From positions 62,001 to 126,000 of the forward strand of contig JACGCK010000033.1 of the NCBI GenBank assembly GCA_014925825.1: DNA of 64,000 nt. The letters are read 5' to 3'. Positions 10,566-21,729 of this stretch are shown here, in pieces. A program made the position numbers and the translations under genes. A model generated the notes under the pieces. It had not been told where the DNA came from, did not search any database, and saw only the letters and a list, made by a program, of their open reading frames with translations. Within the stretch, counting starts at the first letter, position 1, and each line of letters opens with the position of its first letter. Origin of the DNA: Pholiota molesta. Its lineage: Eukaryota > Basidiomycota > Agaricomycetes > Agaricales > Strophariaceae.

Positions 10566-11386
10566 CGTGTCAATTTAGGTCTATTAAGGTAAAACCTCAT
10601 GCAGACATAACTAAGTTAAGCAATACTAGAATATCAGGGCACTATGCCCGTCTCCTGGTCCCGTGAGCCTTTTGACATGTATAAAGTTACTCTTCCGCCG
10701 GCAAGTAAAACCAAGTAAGCATATGTCCGTGCCACCAGGTGCCACCATACGTGTGTCCGGAATTGCCTCCGAGATGGAAAGTCCCGTATCTGACAAGTAT
10801 CTGATATCCGTACCGAGGTCCCCACAGCTCGCGTTGTGGCTTTTGCCTAAAGGCTTTTCGCCATCCCGACCTGTCGTTTCCGCATTGCTCTTTCTGTGCA
10901 GGCACGTTTTCATAAAGCTTGTTACTCTTTTTCATGCGATCAACTGGCTGCGTTAAGGCGTCTGATCAGGTTATCACTTTGCGTTCAAGTTCAAGAGATG
11001 ATACTTCCAGATTGTACATAGCCTGCGCATACTTATCAGTCCGAGGGCGATAAGCACCAAAAGGTGAAAGATAGTCCAGAAATCGGTCAGTGATTCTAGA
11101 TCGATTGGGATGCTTCGCACGATGCGATAATTATGGCCAGCGAAGGGGCACGTAGCATGAGAAAAAACCTGTAGGTAGTGAGGAAAATAGGGTGTACGAA
11201 ATGTGAACATCAGAGCACATTATAAGATTAGATAACGCTGGCTCACTAGATCCGAGGGATCAGAAAACGGCAATCTCTGCCTCGTTCAACAACCATCAAC
11301 AGCGGTGGACGCGTTGGTGCGACGAAAGGAGACGACTTGGGCGACAGCGCCGGCGTCCACGACCAGAAGCTAGGATTGGGTTCAAG

Positions 11387-11441
11387 GTAAAGGTTGCGAA
11401 TGAGATGCTTGTCGCACGCGTGTACTAACATGAGGCGCCAG
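11387..11441 (+). other. Probable 5'-UTR intron of the 11588 gene
   Basis: A 55-nt segment with donor GTAAAG, a perfect fungal branch-point sequence TACTAAC (11423-11429) and acceptor CAG (11439-11441). It lies about 150 bp before the start codon at 11588, so it probably interrupts the leader rather than the coding region. Confidence 0.5.
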
Positions 11442-11587
11442 GGCTTTCCCGTGCAAGCCAGAGTGATTACGGAGAGGGGGGCCTCGCACCTGCTGACCTA
11501 ACTCAAGTCCCTTCCACCATCTCCCTCCGCCGCCGCCATTCCATCCCGTTCCCTCTACCAACCACCACGCAAGCTGGCCCCATTTCG

Positions 11588-14500
11588 ATGACCACACTGT
11601 TTTCCAATGGCCTTCCACCCTCCACCACTCATCCTTCCAAAGCTGATGCCGCCGATTTCGAACCAGATGAGGAGTGGAAAAGGCAGCTGAAGGCGCGCAT
11701 CCAACTGGGGCTCCACACTCTTGTCCAGGATGCGAAAGACAACCAACTTGTGGAGCTCAGGAAGGCCGTTGTCACCCCAGAGGAGCGAAAGCGGCTCGAT
11801 ATCGAGTACAAGGCCGCGATGGCCAGCATTAAGCAGCTGGCCAACGACCAATATCAGGCCGAACTGGAGAAGGAGCGCAATCAACGGCGGTGGATAGCGG
11901 GGGAACCTATGTTGCCGGGCTGGTCCACGTATCTGAAGGCGGAGCAGGAGCATATCATGAACACCATCAAGCAGGGCGGCGATCAACTTGCCCCTGCCGC
12001 TTCCAGTGAGCAGCCCCACTCTCATCCTCCTTCTCCGCAACCTGCGGCTCCAGTCACCCCGGCCACGCGCACTCCTGAGCCACGCGAGACCCCAGCCCCG
12101 TCTTCTACCCTCGCCTCTCCGCAACGCAAGGGGCGCCGTCGGGACACTGAATCCTCAACGGTAACGGCGCCATCCAACGCAGACCCTGACGATCTCCTGC
12201 CTCCTCAGGAACGCGAGAAACCCCGTTCTCGACAACAGAGCGAGCGTCGTACGAGTATCTCATCTCGTGATCGCGAGGAAGAATCATCACCTGTAAATCG
12301 ACGGTCCAATGGATCAGCGCACGAGCGGCTTTCCAACTCTTGGATGACAGCTGAAGTCGTCGATGAACCCGAAGAACTGTCAAATCCTCCCCTACCTCGT
12401 ACGAGATACTCGTCCGATAAAGCTGCTGATCGGCCATGGGAGGGTTCGTTGGGCAGATCTTCAGGGGGTTCTGTCAGGTCAATGACCATGTCCGAACGAG
12501 GACACGCATCTCGATCGCCTTCTACTCAGCCCGAAAGTTGGAAGCCCGGCGTAAACCCTGCGGACGAACTCATGACATCGAAGCCTTATGTCAATCAAGT
12601 GCATCGACGGGGCAGCACAACGAGCATGCGCTCCAACGGCTCCGGAGCGAGTATTCGACCGATGACGGAAACCATTCCAGAGAGGGACGACGTCGCCGAG
12701 GAAGGATCGAGTGCCCGTGACTGGCCACACGAGCCTGAAAAGGCGCGTAAGACGACCGATAAGGCGCGCGACAAGGAGAAGCGACTTACGCGGAGGGATA
12801 GTCGATCTACCCCTGTTGATGTTAATGTTCCTCGCCATGACGAGCCGTTGGGATCGGGTGGAGGGATGAGGTCTGCTGGACCGTCATCCGCTACAATGCA
12901 GTATGCTACAACCAGTTCTTCGATGAAAACACTCTCCAATAAATCTTCCTTCGTTAGCACTGAAGAGCATGAGCGCTATTATCAAGACAGGCCGCCCAAA
13001 CCTACGCCATATGTTGATGGCCGTGATCAGCACTATCCAACACATCGAGAGCCACGTTATCCTGCGCAAGACCGCGATAATCCACGTCCTCCACCTCCAA
13101 GAGCCTATGGCGGTGACGATAGAGATTACGTTCCTCCAGCCAGTGCGCCTCCATTGCGGCCTCCTCCGCCACGTTTGCCCTACAATGGTGACGACAGAGA
13201 ATATCCTATTCGGGACTTGCTTGCTTCTCGCCCGTCATCTTCACGTCCTTACGAAGATCGAGACTACCACACCCCACCGCCTGTTGTTCGTTCCCCAGTG
13301 CCTCCACGATCGCCTTACGGTGACAACTACGATAATTCATATGCGCCACCCCCCGCACGACATGTCAATGGCGTGAAAGGCCCGTTTGCTGATCGAGAGT
13401 ATGGACCGCCTCCTGCTGTACACAAAGGCCCCTTCAATTACGATGATCGCAGACGCGAAGGTTGGGACAGGCCCGATAGAGAAGGACTTTGGGACGACGA
13501 TCGAGGTCATCGTGATAGAGATCGCGAGCCACAGTACATTAGAGGCGAGCGAGATCGGGACCGGGACCGCGAGCGCGAGCGCCTTGACTGGGAGCGCGAA
13601 CGGGACAGGGAACGCGACCGAGATCCATACCCTGACGCCCGCGGGCATCCCGGCCACTACGCATATGGCCCGCTGCAACGCTCTGGAAGCTATCCTACTC
13701 CGCCAGCTAGCGCCAGTCGACATGAAAGCCGTGACTATCCCCCTATGAGCATGAACGAGTTGTACGATGCTCGTGAGCCTGGACCACCATCTCGTGGATA
13801 CGGCTACCGCGATCATCCACCAGCTCCGCCGCCTCAACCAGCTCCTCCAGAGGAATACGACTACGACTACCAGAGACAGGAGGGCCCGCGTGCTACGCCG
13901 CCCACCCGCCAAGGGTCGTATGCGCGAAGAGAAACAGGAGATAGACGAATGGAGGATCTTGGTAAGTCTTCATCTTCTTCCTCTATCTTTGAGCCGCTAA
14001 GATTCATGCTCATATTTCTTTTTATTCCAGATTCTCACGTCCGCCTTGGATACACCTATACAGCTGGAATACGACCTCCTGACGAAGTCTCCGAGAAACC
14101 GGAACCGGCATGGCGTGGCTGGAAACGTTCGCCGCAAGATGTGAAGCCTCCTCCTGCAACTGCACACGCTAGAACGCCAGGTGCTCCTCATCCTCGTCAA
14201 CGCCCACGAGGGCAGCCGAAGCCGAAGCAACGACCATATCGCGACAGTCCGCCCTCCGAGTTCGAAGAGCCTCGTTATTATCCACCCGACGCCGACCCGG
14301 AGACCGAATCGGACTCAGACGCAGAGGACGAGGAGGATTATTACGGAGACATGGATGTGTTTGCTCAACCTCACGAAGAGGCAGATGACAGCGAGGTCGC
14401 CGAAGAGGAGCCATCGACTTCAGACGATGAGGACTTGGTGCGGAGAAAGAACGCTGAAGTCAAACTCCAACACCAAGCTAGTGAACTGAGACGCCTGGAA

Positions 14501-16654
14501 GAGCAGGAACGCATTCTTGAGGAGCAGACAAGAAGGAAGGAGGAAGAAGTTCGCATGAAGGAGGAGGAAGTCAGGAGGAAGGAGGAGGAGGCGGCCAGGG
14601 CGGCGGATGAGATCCGGCGAAAGGCAGAGGAAGCTCGATTGAAGGAGGAAGAGGCGCAGAGGAAGGCAGAGGAGGCGCGCAGAATGGAGGAGGAGCTGAG
14701 ACAGAAGGAGGAGGAGGCAGCGCGAAAGGCTGAGGAGGCCCGCAGGATAGAGAAGGAAGCGAAGCAGAAGGCAGTCGAGGCCAAGAAGAAAGAGGACGAA
14801 GCGAAAAAGAAAGAAGCGGAAGCGAAGAAGAAAGAGCGAGAGGTCAACCGACGAGAGCAGGAGGCGAAGCGAAAGGCTGCAGATGCAATGAAGCTCGAAG
14901 AGGAGGCGAAACGGAAGGAGGACGAGGTGAAGAAGAAGGAAAAGGCGACACGCGAGAAAGAGGAGAAACTCAAGCAAGAATCTGAAAAAACTAAGATTTT
15001 GCAGCAAGAGGCGCAGAAGATTGCTGATGAGGCACTGGAGAAGCAGGAGAAACTGCGCCAGCTCGAGGAGGATGCGCGGAGGTGGGAGCGCGAGATACGG
15101 GAGCGCGAGCAGGCTTTGCACGTCCGTGAAGAGGAACTGAAGCGACGCGAGGCGGAAGCGAGGATGAAAGAGGAGGAGGCGAAACGTATGGAAGCCGAGG
15201 CGCAGCAGAAAGAGGCGGAGATGAAGCGGAAGGAGGACCTGGCTCAGATGCAGAAAGAGGAAGCAGCTAGACGCGACCAAGCACGAGTGGCGGAGCATTC
15301 TCGTCGTATCAAAGAAGAGGCCGCAAAGCGCGAGGAAGTTAGACTCGCTGAACACAATCGTCTTGCCAATGAGGAGGCCGCAAAGCGCGAGGAGGCCACA
15401 AAGCGCGAGGAGGCCAAAAAGCGTGAGGAGGCCGCGAAACGCGAAGAGGCCCGCAGAGCTGAGCAGGCTCGTGTCGAAGAGGCTTCCATGAGGCAGATAA
15501 TGGAAGAGGAGACTCGCCGTGTCCAGCAAGACCTAAGGCGCAAAGAGGCGGAGAGAATCGCAGATCAAACCCGCCGAGCGCGTGCAGAAACCGAACGGCC
15601 TATCTTCGACATTGATTCGCCGTTCTTGGCTACGAATGACCTGTCCGACGATCTGTTTTTGGATCCAAAGCTGGTAGAGGAGCAAGCTTACATCTGGCAA
15701 CAACTTCAATATCAGCAACAAGCGGACACGATCCAACGAAAGCGCCAGGAACAACGCTCACGTCATGACAGCTTTGGAACCGATCCTTCTACGTGGCCTT
15801 TCCCGCCGGGAGCACCTTCTTCACAACCTCCTCCCATGTCATCGAGTCGCCCGGCCCCATTTCCTCAGACAACCCAGTTCAGCAGTCCGTCGCCTTCAGA
15901 GAGAAACGGCGCTACTTCATCAGCATGGAACGGAGCTAGTTCTGCCTGGTCGAACTCCACGAAACCTACCTCTACGGCGACTTCTGCAACTTCGGCGACT
16001 TCGGCGACTTCTTCACGCACGCCAAACGGTACTCAGGCTCCTAAACCTGCGATGAATATACCTCCTCAAGGAAAACCTCGTAATGGGTCTTTTAGCTCGG
16101 GCTCGTATCCTGCTGGATCCTCACCTCATTCTACTCCTGGCACCGACGAATGGCAGCGCCGTCAGACCGAGTTCACGAATGCCCAGCAGGAGAAATTCCG
16201 ACGCGAGCAGGAAAGGATGGAAGCTGACATGCAGATGCGGTCAGCGGGGAAACCTCTTTCGCGTGACGACCTGCAAAGGGTCTTCGAGAAACACGAGCGA
16301 CTCTGGACGCAGCTTCCACAGAAGTCGGACCTGACTTGGAATGATTTCCCGTGGCCCATGAGCAAGATTCCTGCGTCACCTGATGACATATCCTCTGCTC
16401 TTGTCGGCGCATATATGCAGTCTAATTGTTGGCCTGACAAAGATAAGTCGAAGTCCACGAAGGATCGCATCAAGGAACACATGAAGCGCTGGCATCCAGA
16501 CCGATTCGAGACGAAGCTGTTGCCAAAGGTGGTAGAGAGCGAACAGGAGAAGGTGAAGCAGGGCGCAGGGAATGTTGCGAGATATTTAAGCGATCTTTTG
16601 CGGAAGGAGAACGACAATAGTAGTAGTGGTAACATATTCGGAGGGGACTCATGA
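11588..16654 (+). CDS. Giant charged coiled-coil protein with C-terminal WHPDRF motif (full-length family member)
   Basis: Two exons, 11588-13961 and 14031-16654, around a 69-nt intron (GTAAGT...TTCCAG) that happens to preserve frame, giving about 1665 residues. In order: one N-terminal repeat (~21-120, PDEEWKRQLKARIQ to GEPMLPGW); a long Ser/Pro/Arg-rich region with Tyr-Pro stretches and an RD/RE dipeptide tract (DRDRERERLDWERERDRERD); an acidic patch; a coiled coil (~930-1310) rich in Glu/Arg/Lys heptads; YIWQQLQYQQQA (~1344); a Ser/Thr-rich linker; and a conserved C-terminus with TDEWQRRQTEF (~1496), WNDFPWPM and KRWHPDRFE (~1611). The HPD tripeptide recalls J domains and the C-terminus of NFKBIL1-type proteins. 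That link is inference. Likely nuclear or scaffold; no enzyme signature. Confidence 0.85.
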   Translation: MTTLFSNGLPPSTTHPSKADAADFEPDEEWKRQLKARIQLGLHTLVQDAKDNQLVELRKAVVTPEERKRLDIEYKAAMASIKQLANDQYQAELEKERNQRRWIAGEPMLPGWSTYLKAEQEHIMNTIKQGGDQLAPAASSEQPHSHPPSPQPAAPVTPATRTPEPRETPAPSSTLASPQRKGRRRDTESSTVTAPSNADPDDLLPPQEREKPRSRQQSERRTSISSRDREEESSPVNRRSNGSAHERLSNSWMTAEVVDEPEELSNPPLPRTRYSSDKAADRPWEGSLGRSSGGSVRSMTMSERGHASRSPSTQPESWKPGVNPADELMTSKPYVNQVHRRGSTTSMRSNGSGASIRPMTETIPERDDVAEEGSSARDWPHEPEKARKTTDKARDKEKRLTRRDSRSTPVDVNVPRHDEPLGSGGGMRSAGPSSATMQYATTSSSMKTLSNKSSFVSTEEHERYYQDRPPKPTPYVDGRDQHYPTHREPRYPAQDRDNPRPPPPRAYGGDDRDYVPPASAPPLRPPPPRLPYNGDDREYPIRDLLASRPSSSRPYEDRDYHTPPPVVRSPVPPRSPYGDNYDNSYAPPPARHVNGVKGPFADREYGPPPAVHKGPFNYDDRRREGWDRPDREGLWDDDRGHRDRDREPQYIRGERDRDRDRERERLDWERERDRERDRDPYPDARGHPGHYAYGPLQRSGSYPTPPASASRHESRDYPPMSMNELYDAREPGPPSRGYGYRDHPPAPPPQPAPPEEYDYDYQRQEGPRATPPTRQGSYARRETGDRRMEDLGKSSSSSSIFEPLRFMLIFLFIPDSHVRLGYTYTAGIRPPDEVSEKPEPAWRGWKRSPQDVKPPPATAHARTPGAPHPRQRPRGQPKPKQRPYRDSPPSEFEEPRYYPPDADPETESDSDAEDEEDYYGDMDVFAQPHEEADDSEVAEEEPSTSDDEDLVRRKNAEVKLQHQASELRRLEEQERILEEQTRRKEEEVRMKEEEVRRKEEEAARAADEIRRKAEEARLKEEEAQRKAEEARRMEEELRQKEEEAARKAEEARRIEKEAKQKAVEAKKKEDEAKKKEAEAKKKEREVNRREQEAKRKAADAMKLEEEAKRKEDEVKKKEKATREKEEKLKQESEKTKILQQEAQKIADEALEKQEKLRQLEEDARRWEREIREREQALHVREEELKRREAEARMKEEEAKRMEAEAQQKEAEMKRKEDLAQMQKEEAARRDQARVAEHSRRIKEEAAKREEVRLAEHNRLANEEAAKREEATKREEAKKREEAAKREEARRAEQARVEEASMRQIMEEETRRVQQDLRRKEAERIADQTRRARAETERPIFDIDSPFLATNDLSDDLFLDPKLVEEQAYIWQQLQYQQQADTIQRKRQEQRSRHDSFGTDPSTWPFPPGAPSSQPPPMSSSRPAPFPQTTQFSSPSPSERNGATSSAWNGASSAWSNSTKPTSTATSATSATSATSSRTPNGTQAPKPAMNIPPQGKPRNGSFSSGSYPAGSSPHSTPGTDEWQRRQTEFTNAQQEKFRREQERMEADMQMRSAGKPLSRDDLQRVFEKHERLWTQLPQKSDLTWNDFPWPMSKIPASPDDISSALVGAYMQSNCWPDKDKSKSTKDRIKEHMKRWHPDRFETKLLPKVVESEQEKVKQGAGNVARYLSDLLRKENDNSSSGNIFGGDS

Positions 16655-17570
16655 ATCTGACGTTCTTGTATGATTGTACTCACCTCATTTTTTCTATGTA
16701 TTAGCTTGTCATCATGTACGATACCCATCTAACGCAATGTACGAACAACCGACTCACGGAATATATATCATTTCTGGCCTCTTCGAGGTGAAGATTTTAA
16801 GGTCCTGGATGTTCGATATTCAATCCAGGTATGGCTTTCTCGAGTTCAAGATACACCTTGTGCTCGATGTTGTCTGCAACTTGTTCGAGCAAGCCTCCGC
16901 TCTGTAGTTTGAAACTCCGCGAGATATGATAGATCTGGGCGCTTTGATAAGAATTTCATCTCACCGAGGTAGCTAGGAGGCGAAACGAATGAACGAAAGC
17001 TCGTTTAACGCCATAGTTATAGATACAGTTGACTGACTCACCTTCTATATATTTCTTGCGCCGTCGATGTTGGGGGACGCTGCACGCACCGGACGGACCG
17101 GATTGACAAGGGCATTCTTAGTTTGGATATTCGCCCCAAATCTGATAAGATCTTTGACTGCGAATGTATTGGACATTCACTCTTGTAGATTCCTTCCTCC
17201 CCTGTTTAGGATCCTCAAGCGCCGTGGCGCAAAAAGTATGTGATCATTCCAATCTAACAGAAATGAATGTTTGTTGTGTAAAGTGTTACTGTTGAAGATT
17301 TCCGTATCAACATTTGTTCAACCTTGCGAGCTGCAGAGGTCATACAACGCGTCACTTAGGGATATCATGTCTGGAACTGAAGGTGCCATTTGGATGTAAA
17401 GTGGGCAATGAGATCGATGATATGGATATTCTCACAACGGACTGCAAGTGCATATTGAAATGTTCTCTTTGTCGTTCCGATACGATACCTCAGTCAACTA
17501 CATATTGACAAAGATGTAATAATAAAGTATGAGAAATGTTTCTAAGGCCAATTGATAGCATGTATACTAG
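16655..17570. other. Intergenic region with nothing supported
   Basis: Convergent 3' ends of the 11588 gene and the F-box gene. Only short ORFs without splice support or recognisable domains. Confidence 0.6.
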
Positions 17571-19392
17571 TTAAGAGCGGACGAACTGTTCTGACTCTGA
17601 ATACCATCCATCCTTCCCATAAACACACTTATGTCCACCTCCAAAACAATTCGCACCACTGACCTTCGGCCTCACATTCAGTGGCTCTGGAATACACATA
17701 TCGCCATTTTCTGCGAAGCTCGTAATCGTCGGTATACACATTGCGAATAACTGCATCAAGCGCCATAAAACAAGCTCGCCACAGCACGAGCGTCTCTTGA
17801 TCACGATGTCGCGCAAAGTCCACGCTTTGAGCTCTTGACAGGCGATAATCTCCCTGACAAACTCATGGGTGTCTTTATCTGGGGGCTAGAAGGGCATTCC
17901 AAGTGATACATATCAATTTTAGGCATATAAAAGATGATGCGGATGATTGGGTTCGATACTTACCAAATTCAAATTCATAGGAAAGAATTGCCCAGGGGTG
18001 AATTCGATACTTAACAAATTCATAGGGAAGAATTGCCCAGGGGTAAACCCAAACGCGCTCGCCTGGGCGACCTTTACAATTTCCAAGTTGAGCACTTTTA
18101 ACCACTCCAAGTGTTCAGCCATCAGGAGAAGCAGGCCCAGGTCTAGCCGGTACGTGGATATACACAGTTTGGTCAGTGCATAACACGCAAGCTCGTGAAT
18201 TTGAAAGAGTAGGACTCTAATGTCTGAGGAACAGATCGGCCCTACGATTTCTAGAGATTCGAGCGTATTCCGATGGGTTTTCATGAACATTCGCATGTCA
18301 TCCCAGTTCCTTGCCATGATATTGGCGTTGATTGAGAGGTGATGCAGCCTTGGTAAATGAAGCTGGTTGTAATAGAAAGTAGATAGATGGTTTCCGAGTC
18401 CTAATTGAGGTGAATAAAAAATAGATAGCTGGTTTCTTTCGATGTCTGATAAAGAAAGGTTTCGGAGGATGTGCTTGTGTCGCTCAAGGAATGTGACAGA
18501 GTGCAATGGGACATCCCCACCAACAGCTTCGGTAAGTGGCGATGATAGATCAATATCTATTGACCACAGACGTTTGAAGCTGCCCAAGTGCTTGTAAAGG
18601 GCGGAGATATCTCCATACGGAGTGTAATGTATGGAAAGGTGTTGGAGCGTGTCCTCAAAAGAGTTCACAAAAGAGGCCGTTGCCAACAGCGAAGAATAAA
18701 GGTTGTTGTCATCTTCGTAAATCCTGATGAGAATTTGTAAACGCTGGAGCTGAGGTAATCTGACTGTTGGTGCAGGAAGCATCGATTTGAGCGTTATTGA
18801 GGTGACAGAAATGGTAAGGTCTTGTAGATGTTGACCAATGCTAGGCCAGAGATCGATTGTCGAGAAGTTGTCATCTCCATCAGAGAGGTTTCCGTCGAGA
18901 AAAAATGTGTGGATATTCTTGAGACGTTGTAGCAAATCCATTAGAGCGCCGGGCGTCATGTGAATTGGAATGCCGTCGACGCGAGTTTGACGCCTGCGTT
19001 TGAGACGATGCATCAAGCGAGAGAAGAGACGCAAAGGAGCTGTGATCTGAGTCCTTGCTTCGTTTTTGAATTTCCTTTGTACGTCCGAATAGAACAAATG
19101 AGGCGCAATCCGCAAGGACTTTACACGACATGCAACCTCGGGATCCCTTGAACAAAAACAGTAGCGCTCATATTAATTCCGAAATTAAACAATAAGGTAT
19201 CGAGTATGCTTACTGAAGTCTGACCAGCTTGCGCAATAGCTGTTTATCCATGCGATCCAATGTGACTTCGTGATACCTCGCGTCCATAGCGACGTCGAGA
19301 AAGACGCTATTGACTAGATATAGATCTTGTAAGACCATAAGAGGAAGATTTTGGAGAATGAGGCGCCATATTTCAGGAGGTAGACTACCCAT
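17571..19392 (-). CDS. F-box/leucine-rich-repeat-type protein
   Basis: Three exons on the minus strand keep one frame: 19214-19392, 17964-19146 and 17571-17885, about 558 residues. The N-terminus is a compact F-box (LPPEIWRLILQNLPLMVLQDLYLVN), the adaptor helix bundle that binds Skp1 in SCF ubiquitin ligases. The middle has irregular leucine-rich segments (LQRLQILIRIYED, LRNLSLSDIE, LHHLSINANI, LKVLNLEIVK) as in agaricomycete F-box proteins, where they presumably bind the substrate. The first acceptor is AAG. For the last intron the acceptor at 17886 (TAG) must be used, because the nearer CAG leads to an early stop. The 3' end of exon 2 carries a 51-bp tandem duplication that includes the splice donor. 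Substrate unknown. Confidence 0.75.
17952..18053. repeat. 51-bp tandem duplication across an exon-intron junction
   Basis: Two units starting 'ttcgatactta' at 17952 and 18003 and ending 'gaattgcccaggggt'. The unit encodes the repeated peptide FTPGQFFPMNL. On the minus strand the unit at 17952 retains the donor GGTAAGT, while the same place in the other unit reads GTTAAGT and no longer can act as a donor. Confidence 0.8.
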
Positions 19393-19985
19393 TCAGTACT
19401 ATTCAGCGCTCAGTGTCCAGTTTGGATGATGTAGCAGGGATTCAGTTGCCACTGGAACTGAGGAGGGTTGCAAGAGGGTTGCCTAGGATTGCTAATGACA
19501 TATAGTTATGTAATCGTGGTTTCTGGCGGAGTTCAACGGCCCTTCCTGGCACGCATCCAACACGCATCTCTCCAATTCCTCATCAATTCCTCATGCTCAT
19601 TGCTCACTGCCAACACCCATACGTATGCGAAATCCTGAGGCCGATAGAAAAGGCCAGTGATAAAGGACAGTGATACAAAATAAATGTTCAAGCTCTCAAG
19701 CTTTGAAGTCATATTCTTCGAGTCTATCTCATCATCATCAAGATATCAATATGCTGAAAGGAAAAAAGGAAATAAATGTCGATGACTATTGTCAGATCTG
19801 ACAGTTCTTTGAAACAGGCCATATAAATAATGATCGCACAGGCTAACATCGGCACAATTGCAGCATAAAAGGTTGAGGGTTTGCATTGATTTCACACTTC
19901 ATGAATTTATCGATATTACAAGCCAATAGATCTTTCCAGATGCAGATGATTATGGACAAACATACTATCGGGGACACAATATTCC
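19393..19985. other. Intergenic region between F-box gene start and pectin methylesterase stop
   Basis: Contains the F-box gene promoter and the esterase 3' flank. No ORF or clear regulatory element recognised. Confidence 0.5.
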
Positions 19986-21288
19986 TTAAACAAGATAGGT
20001 AGAGTCGACCCAGGTAGCATAGTCGCTTCCTACAGCGCTCGTAATCGAATACGAAGCAGCTTGACTTGCAGTAAGCAACGTGGAGAAGCTGGCTCGTGAT
20101 GCTCCAACGACGCCGCTTCCCGTAGTGTTGAAGTCAGCGAGAAAGACATCATCTATCCTCTCATCACCCGTGTTCCAGATAGACCATAGGGCTTTGTTGA
20201 GAGGTGCGGTTACGATGGTGTTCTTAAAGATCACCCTTAGAAAATAAAATATACATTAATTACGCATGAACACGACGACAAACAATAGAGAACTTACTTT
20301 GCAGAATCTAAGATCATCAAGTTATTAGACGACGTTAGGGAGATATAAGATGATCATCGACATACCGCCCCATGGCCTTCCTAGATATATATTGCCCGAA
20401 ATGCCGCTGGAACTTACTCCTGAAGCAAGCACGATAGTATTTTGGTTGAAGACATCTACGAGAAGTTTATCAACATAAAAATGGCGAATACCAAAGGCAA
20501 CCTGTGACTCACAGCTTCCAGTATCGTTTGATTCACGTCCACTTGCGGTTATGCACCCAGCAGCTCTGACTGCGATAGTGTTGCCTCCAAAGTATGCCAA
20601 GCCAGTGCGACCAAAGATAAAGTCAACCGCCCCCTAGCAAACAAACTATTCAATCCGCGTTTGAACGAAATAATTTATTGAAAACATACCTCGATATATC
20701 CTTTCAAATATACCTGAGTGCCTTGATTCGCGTACAACGTGTCCTGATATCCAAAAAATCCACACGCATACAACCCCACCCGACTTCCGTATTGGCTAAT
20801 CGCGATCGCTTGAGAGCCGACACCGAATGTGTTCTTGACGTTCACATTATACATCTTGAAGTCGTTTTTGTGGATGCGCAAGGTGCCGCTGGCATCGTCG
20901 GAGCCAGCCGTGCTAGCTGGCACCCCAGCTTGTATGGTGGCTTGGTTGCCTACATAAGATGATGTATCATTTGTGTATCCATAAATCTGTAGGTGTTTTA
21001 GGCATGTATATATTTTGGTCGACGAAGGCGATCATTACTCACAGTAAGCGGCCCCGTACGAGTGATGTATACTTGCTCTGAGTACGTTCCTGGGAAGATG
21101 AAGATCGATCTGGTAGAGCTATCGTTGGGTAAGGAAGCAATAGCCGAAGAAACTGTTTTGAATTCTCCAGTTGTAGTCGTTCCAGCACGGACGATCAAGG
21201 CGCCTGAGGGTGGAGTGGTACGAGAGACAGCGAGCACAAGCCTACACAGACTCGCGAGGAGCAGAATGCAGCACGCGAAGTTGAACAT
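19986..21288 (-). CDS. Secreted pectin methylesterase (carbohydrate esterase family 8)
   Basis: Six minus-strand exons: 21043-21288, 20690-20986, 20513-20633, 20366-20455, 20298-20307 and 19986-20235, totalling 337 residues, a usual fungal length. It removes methyl esters from homogalacturonan in plant cell walls. The start at 21288 gives a signal peptide (MFNFACCILLLASLCRLVLA). Family signatures appear in order: FPGTYSEQVYI; QAIAISQYGSR and YACGFFGYQDTLYA (substrate Gln and a catalytic Asp); GAVDFIFGRTG (nucleophile Asp); YLGRPWG (catalytic Arg). Exon 5 is only 10 nt long and is needed to join LGRPWG to KVIFKNTIV in frame. The last intron uses an AAG acceptor. No frame breaks, in contrast to several neighbours. 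It implies growth on plant material. Confidence 0.92.
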
Positions 21289-21729
21289 TTCGGGCTTTCT
21301 TTCGAAGTCACGGTGTTCTAGTCGTTTATATATGCTGTTCACCGACAGCGGACTTACGTTGGGCAAGACAGATCATAACACCTAGTCAGTAGGTGAGGAT
21401 AATGACCACTATAACATGGCGGGTGATTTCTCTAATCATTGGTCGGTAGAATGTCGGCAGAGGAAGAAGGCGAGGAGGTCCGCTGGTACGCAACGAAGTC
21501 GACGTCCAAAGGTATTTTGGCGCGATGCCAAGAAATAATTGTCGCAGCAGCTTCAAAGTCAATTCAAAATAAAGAAGCCATTCATGATTACCGACTGTTG
21601 GTGCTGGGCGTTTAGATGAGCACTGATGCCTGAAGTCAAACGCAAACTTCATTTGAATGTGATAACAAAAGACAAAGGACTTCCTAACTTCCTAATCAAA
21701 TGAATAGCCAGTTCCAACAGCCTTATCTG
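21289..21729. other. Spacer: promoter side of pectin methylesterase and 3' end of the phosphoesterase gene
   Basis: No gene recognised. An in-frame upstream extension of the esterase from 21366 exists but would bury the signal peptide, so it was not used. Confidence 0.5.

Larger units (their letters stand above)
8297..11587. other. Intergenic region with a decayed repeat fragment and diverged direct repeats
   Basis: About 3.3 kb without an intact gene. It contains a dead fragment of the coiled-coil family repeat (9251-9471), a pair of diverged direct repeats (8806-8945 and 10252-10402), a T24 run (10542-10565) and the 5' leader of the gene at 11588. The composition fits a decayed tandem copy of the neighbouring genes. 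Confidence 0.6.

Noticed and set aside
14420..15529. Long minus-strand ORF (369 codons) antisense to the coiled coil
   Set aside because: It is a Leu/Phe-rich mirror of the Glu/Lys/Arg-rich coiled-coil codons; the same happens at 3577-4461, 5985-6512 and 11555-12124. No domain or splice support.
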